From: Siniperca chuatsi
Lineage: Eukaryota > Chordata > Actinopteri > Centrarchiformes > Sinipercidae
DNA length: 64,000 nt
Reading direction: 5' to 3'
NCBI RefSeq assembly: GCF_020085105.1
Contig: NC_058043.1
Coordinates: forward strand, 5,027,667-5,091,666
Numbering within the stretch: the first letter of the stretch is position 1; each line of letters starts with the position of its first letter. The notes under the pieces were generated by a model that saw only the letters and a list, made by a program, of their open reading frames with translations, ran no database searches and was not told the DNA's origin. Below, piece after piece: positions 62,701 through 64,000 of the stretch. The position numbers and the translations under genes are program-made.

Positions 62701-63850
62701 TACTGTAACAGCAACACAGACAAATTCAGACTTAAATACAAGTCACATGCAGGTTTGCGCCTTTGGAGCCGACTCCAAACAGCTTTTTCCCGCTTGGTAG
62801 TGTGACTTACTCCTAACACATACAAGATCGTGATGTACATAAACTGAAGCTGACTAAGATTCAATAGCATTCCTTGTTGAACCACAGGGAATACTTGTTT
62901 CAGCTAATACACCTTGTGAGGGAAACTATAGTGTTGGCAGAGACACAAGGGAGGCGGCTGTTATTAAAAGATTTAAGCTACTACAGTATCTCTGGAATCC
63001 TCCAACAGTCATGTCATCAATGTCAATATGATGAGTCAGATCACTGTTTTAATTACATGTGAAAAATACAACACGTTTCAGTGTTGCAGTGCTCTATTCT
63101 TAGTCATATTATAACATAATATTTACAACTAAAGTGATGGTACATAGCATATTATCATTATTCTTACTTATTTTACTCATTTTAGTTGCAATGACAATGA
63201 ATATTCATTTAAAGTTTTAAGAAAGCAGGGGGAGATACTTAAGAAGCAACATATTTGTATTAGGGCTGCAACTAAAGATAATTATTATTATCAATTAAAT
63301 TGTGAGGTTTTTTATTAATTGATCATTTGTTTGATTTATAAAATGTTTATGTTTATTAAATAGAGAAAACTGTCCATTGCAATTCCCTAGTGCCCAAGGT
63401 GATCGCTTCAAATTACTTGCATTGCCCCAAACAATTCTAGACGCACATATATTCAATTTGCAATGATATAAAACAGAGAAAAGTAGCAAATGCTCACATT
63501 TGAGAAGATGGCAACAGCCGATGTTTGGCATTTTTCCTTAATTAATGGCTTACTTAACAATTAATCAAGTAACGACTGACGAATCGATTATTTGAGTAAC
63601 TGTTTCAGAACTAATATTTATCTTTACAGATGTTCCAGGTGTGAGGACCTGCAGAGTCAGATGTTACTGTACCTGAGCACATGACTCCGGCGAACACCCA
63701 GCACTGCCCGTACTTGACCGGCTGGCAGTTGGTTTTAAACCAGCTTTTAAGGATGGCGTGACTGCCATTCCACTGAGAGGGTAAGACCCCGCCCGGATAG
63801 AAATCTCCCCAGCATCCCTGCAGGACACCGCGGTCGTCTTGAGAGTTGAT
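53707..63850 (-). CDS. Transglutaminase, TGM2/TGM5-like, C-terminal 469 aa (partial)
   Basis: Calcium-dependent enzyme that forms glutamyl-lysine cross-links between proteins. Exons on the - strand: 63673-63850, 62246-62381, 59885-59994, 58970-59085, 58560-58686, 58343-58464, 56821-56995, 56466-56629, 54834-54967 and 53707-53854. All junctions are GT-AG and in phase, and the stop is TAA. The triad is intact: Cys in YGQCWVF (63701-63703), His in NFHVWVE (59985-59987) and Asp in VVDPTPQ (59910-59912). The Trp of GCW matches the transition-state Trp of TG2. VFAEVNAD and two C-terminal beta-barrels follow, ending GSCSVFVRL. The N-terminal beta-sandwich and core start lie right of the window. Odd: TG2's GTP-site Arg580 is Tyr here and Cys230 is Ser, so it may not be a true TGM2 orthologue. 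Factor XIII-like and TGM1-like genes fit less well. Confidence 0.95.
54800..54833. repeat. (CA)n microsatellite at a splice donor
   Basis: Interrupted ACACAC run that directly abuts the transglutaminase donor at 54832-54833 (- strand GTGAGTGTGTG…). Another CA run lies at about 54423-54455. Confidence 0.8.
55461..56275 (+). repeat. Repeat family A, expanded copy of about 815 bp
   Basis: It begins TTTTTAGCCGTGCTAG and ends GACTCTTTATAGTCTTGTTA, matching both ends of the 29.3 kb copy. Between them a module containing TGGATGGATTGCCAT, CAGACATTCATGGT, CCAGAGGATGAA and AGCGCCACCA recurs about three times, which explains the greater length. It lies in a transglutaminase intron, followed by a TA microsatellite at about 56267-56300. 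Confidence 0.75.
56996..58342 (-). other. Transglutaminase intron
   Basis: No exon recognised. It contains a retroelement-tail-like stretch at about 58135-58310 (GAATAGAATATCTTTATTGTCA… with TACGAGATTAAG). Confidence 0.6.
58135..58310 (-). mobile_element. LINE/SINE 3' tail fragment
   Basis: ATAGAATATCTTTATTGTCATCGCACATGTACGAGATTAAG has the form of the reverse complement of a fish non-LTR element end (…TGTGACAATAAAG…). AATAAA-rich low-complexity sequence follows. Confidence 0.5.
59086..59884 (-). other. Transglutaminase intron
   Basis: It includes a short family-A-like fragment at about 59155-59300 (GATATTCATGCCCCCCAGAGGATTCATCCTAATG). Otherwise nothing recognised. Confidence 0.5.
60530..60915 (+). 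repeat. Percomorph dispersed repeat
   Basis: CCACCTCCTGAGGGAAATATCTGG, CTCTTTAGCTGCTAAATGCTCC and ACTATGTTCACCAGCTAGT, in this order, mark a repeat I know as abundant in percomorph introns. The right end is near GGTCCATAAAGGC. Confidence 0.7.
61899..61930. repeat. Perfect inverted repeat (13 bp arms, 6 nt loop)
   Basis: ATCTATGACCATA at 61899-61911 pairs with TATGGTCATAGAT at 61918-61930. Confidence 0.9.
62020..62165 (+). mobile_element. LTR-like fragment (TATA box and AATAAA in 50 bases)
   Basis: TATATAAGG at about 62069-62076 is followed by AATAAA at 62117-62122, the tight promoter/poly(A) spacing typical of a short LTR R region. A YR-rich start (TGTATATATATGG) precedes it. Ends and target-site duplication are not clear. 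No retroviral gene is nearby. Confidence 0.3.
62382..63672 (-). other. Transglutaminase intron
   Basis: AT-rich; no exon or clear repeat recognised. Confidence 0.6.
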
Positions 63851-64000
63851 CTGGAAGAAAACAGACAAACAAAGAAATTCTCATTCTCATAATGTGACTT
63901 TTTTTCTCAAAATTACAACTTTATTTTGTCAGATTTTCCCTCCAAAGAATGGCCCAACATCTCTGTCACACAGGAAACATTTGCCAAGTCTTTTTTATAT
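63851..64000 (-). other. Transglutaminase intron, cut by window edge
   Basis: Starts just upstream of the acceptor TTTTCTTCCAG (63851-63852). No further exon is seen before the edge. Confidence 0.6.

Overview
The window is nuclear DNA from a ray-finned fish, most likely a percomorph teleost. It has AT-rich sequence, GT-AG introns, many di- and tetranucleotide microsatellites, and several dispersed repeats that I recognise from percomorph genomes. There is no prokaryotic, organellar or viral gene layout.

Three multi-exon genes could be resolved exon by exon. (1) ywhab, the 14-3-3 beta/alpha adaptor, lies on the + strand. It has a TATA-less GC-rich promoter near 13.5-13.75 kb, six coding exons from 19537 to 32242 (244 aa) and a 3' UTR of about 2.9 kb ending near 35.15 kb. 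(2) tomm34, a TPR co-chaperone of Hsp70/Hsp90 in mitochondrial preprotein delivery, lies on the - strand. Its seven coding exons run from 44711 to 39238 (310 aa), with a promoter region at 46.69-46.98 kb that offers two possible noncoding first exons. (3) A transglutaminase of the TGM2/TGM5 type lies on the - strand. Ten exons from 63850 down to 53707 encode the last 469 aa, including the intact Cys-His-Asp triad; its 5' exons lie beyond the right edge. ywhab and tomm34 are tail to tail, and tomm34 and the transglutaminase are in series. ywhab, tomm34 and TGM2 are all on human chromosome 20q, so this looks like a conserved linkage group.

The left 13 kb holds a probable terminal coding exon of an unrecognised + strand gene (517-672, with its own poly(A) signal), a decayed antisense LINE (about 3.11-5.23 kb), a decayed sense LINE endonuclease fragment (about 7.69-8.35 kb), and many microsatellites and short repeats. 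The introns carry a Tc1-like relic, two TTAA-flanked MITE-like elements and copies of an AT-rich repeat family.

The most unusual structure is a 5.07 kb array of three near-identical 1.69 kb tandem units (47878-52944) between the transglutaminase and tomm34. Other points worth a second look are an intron that divides the first 14-3-3 coding block, loss of TG2-type GTP-binding and redox residues in the transglutaminase, and paired tomm34 first-exon donors. I found no wholly new biological system. The findings are gene-structure and repeat observations, each marked with its basis.
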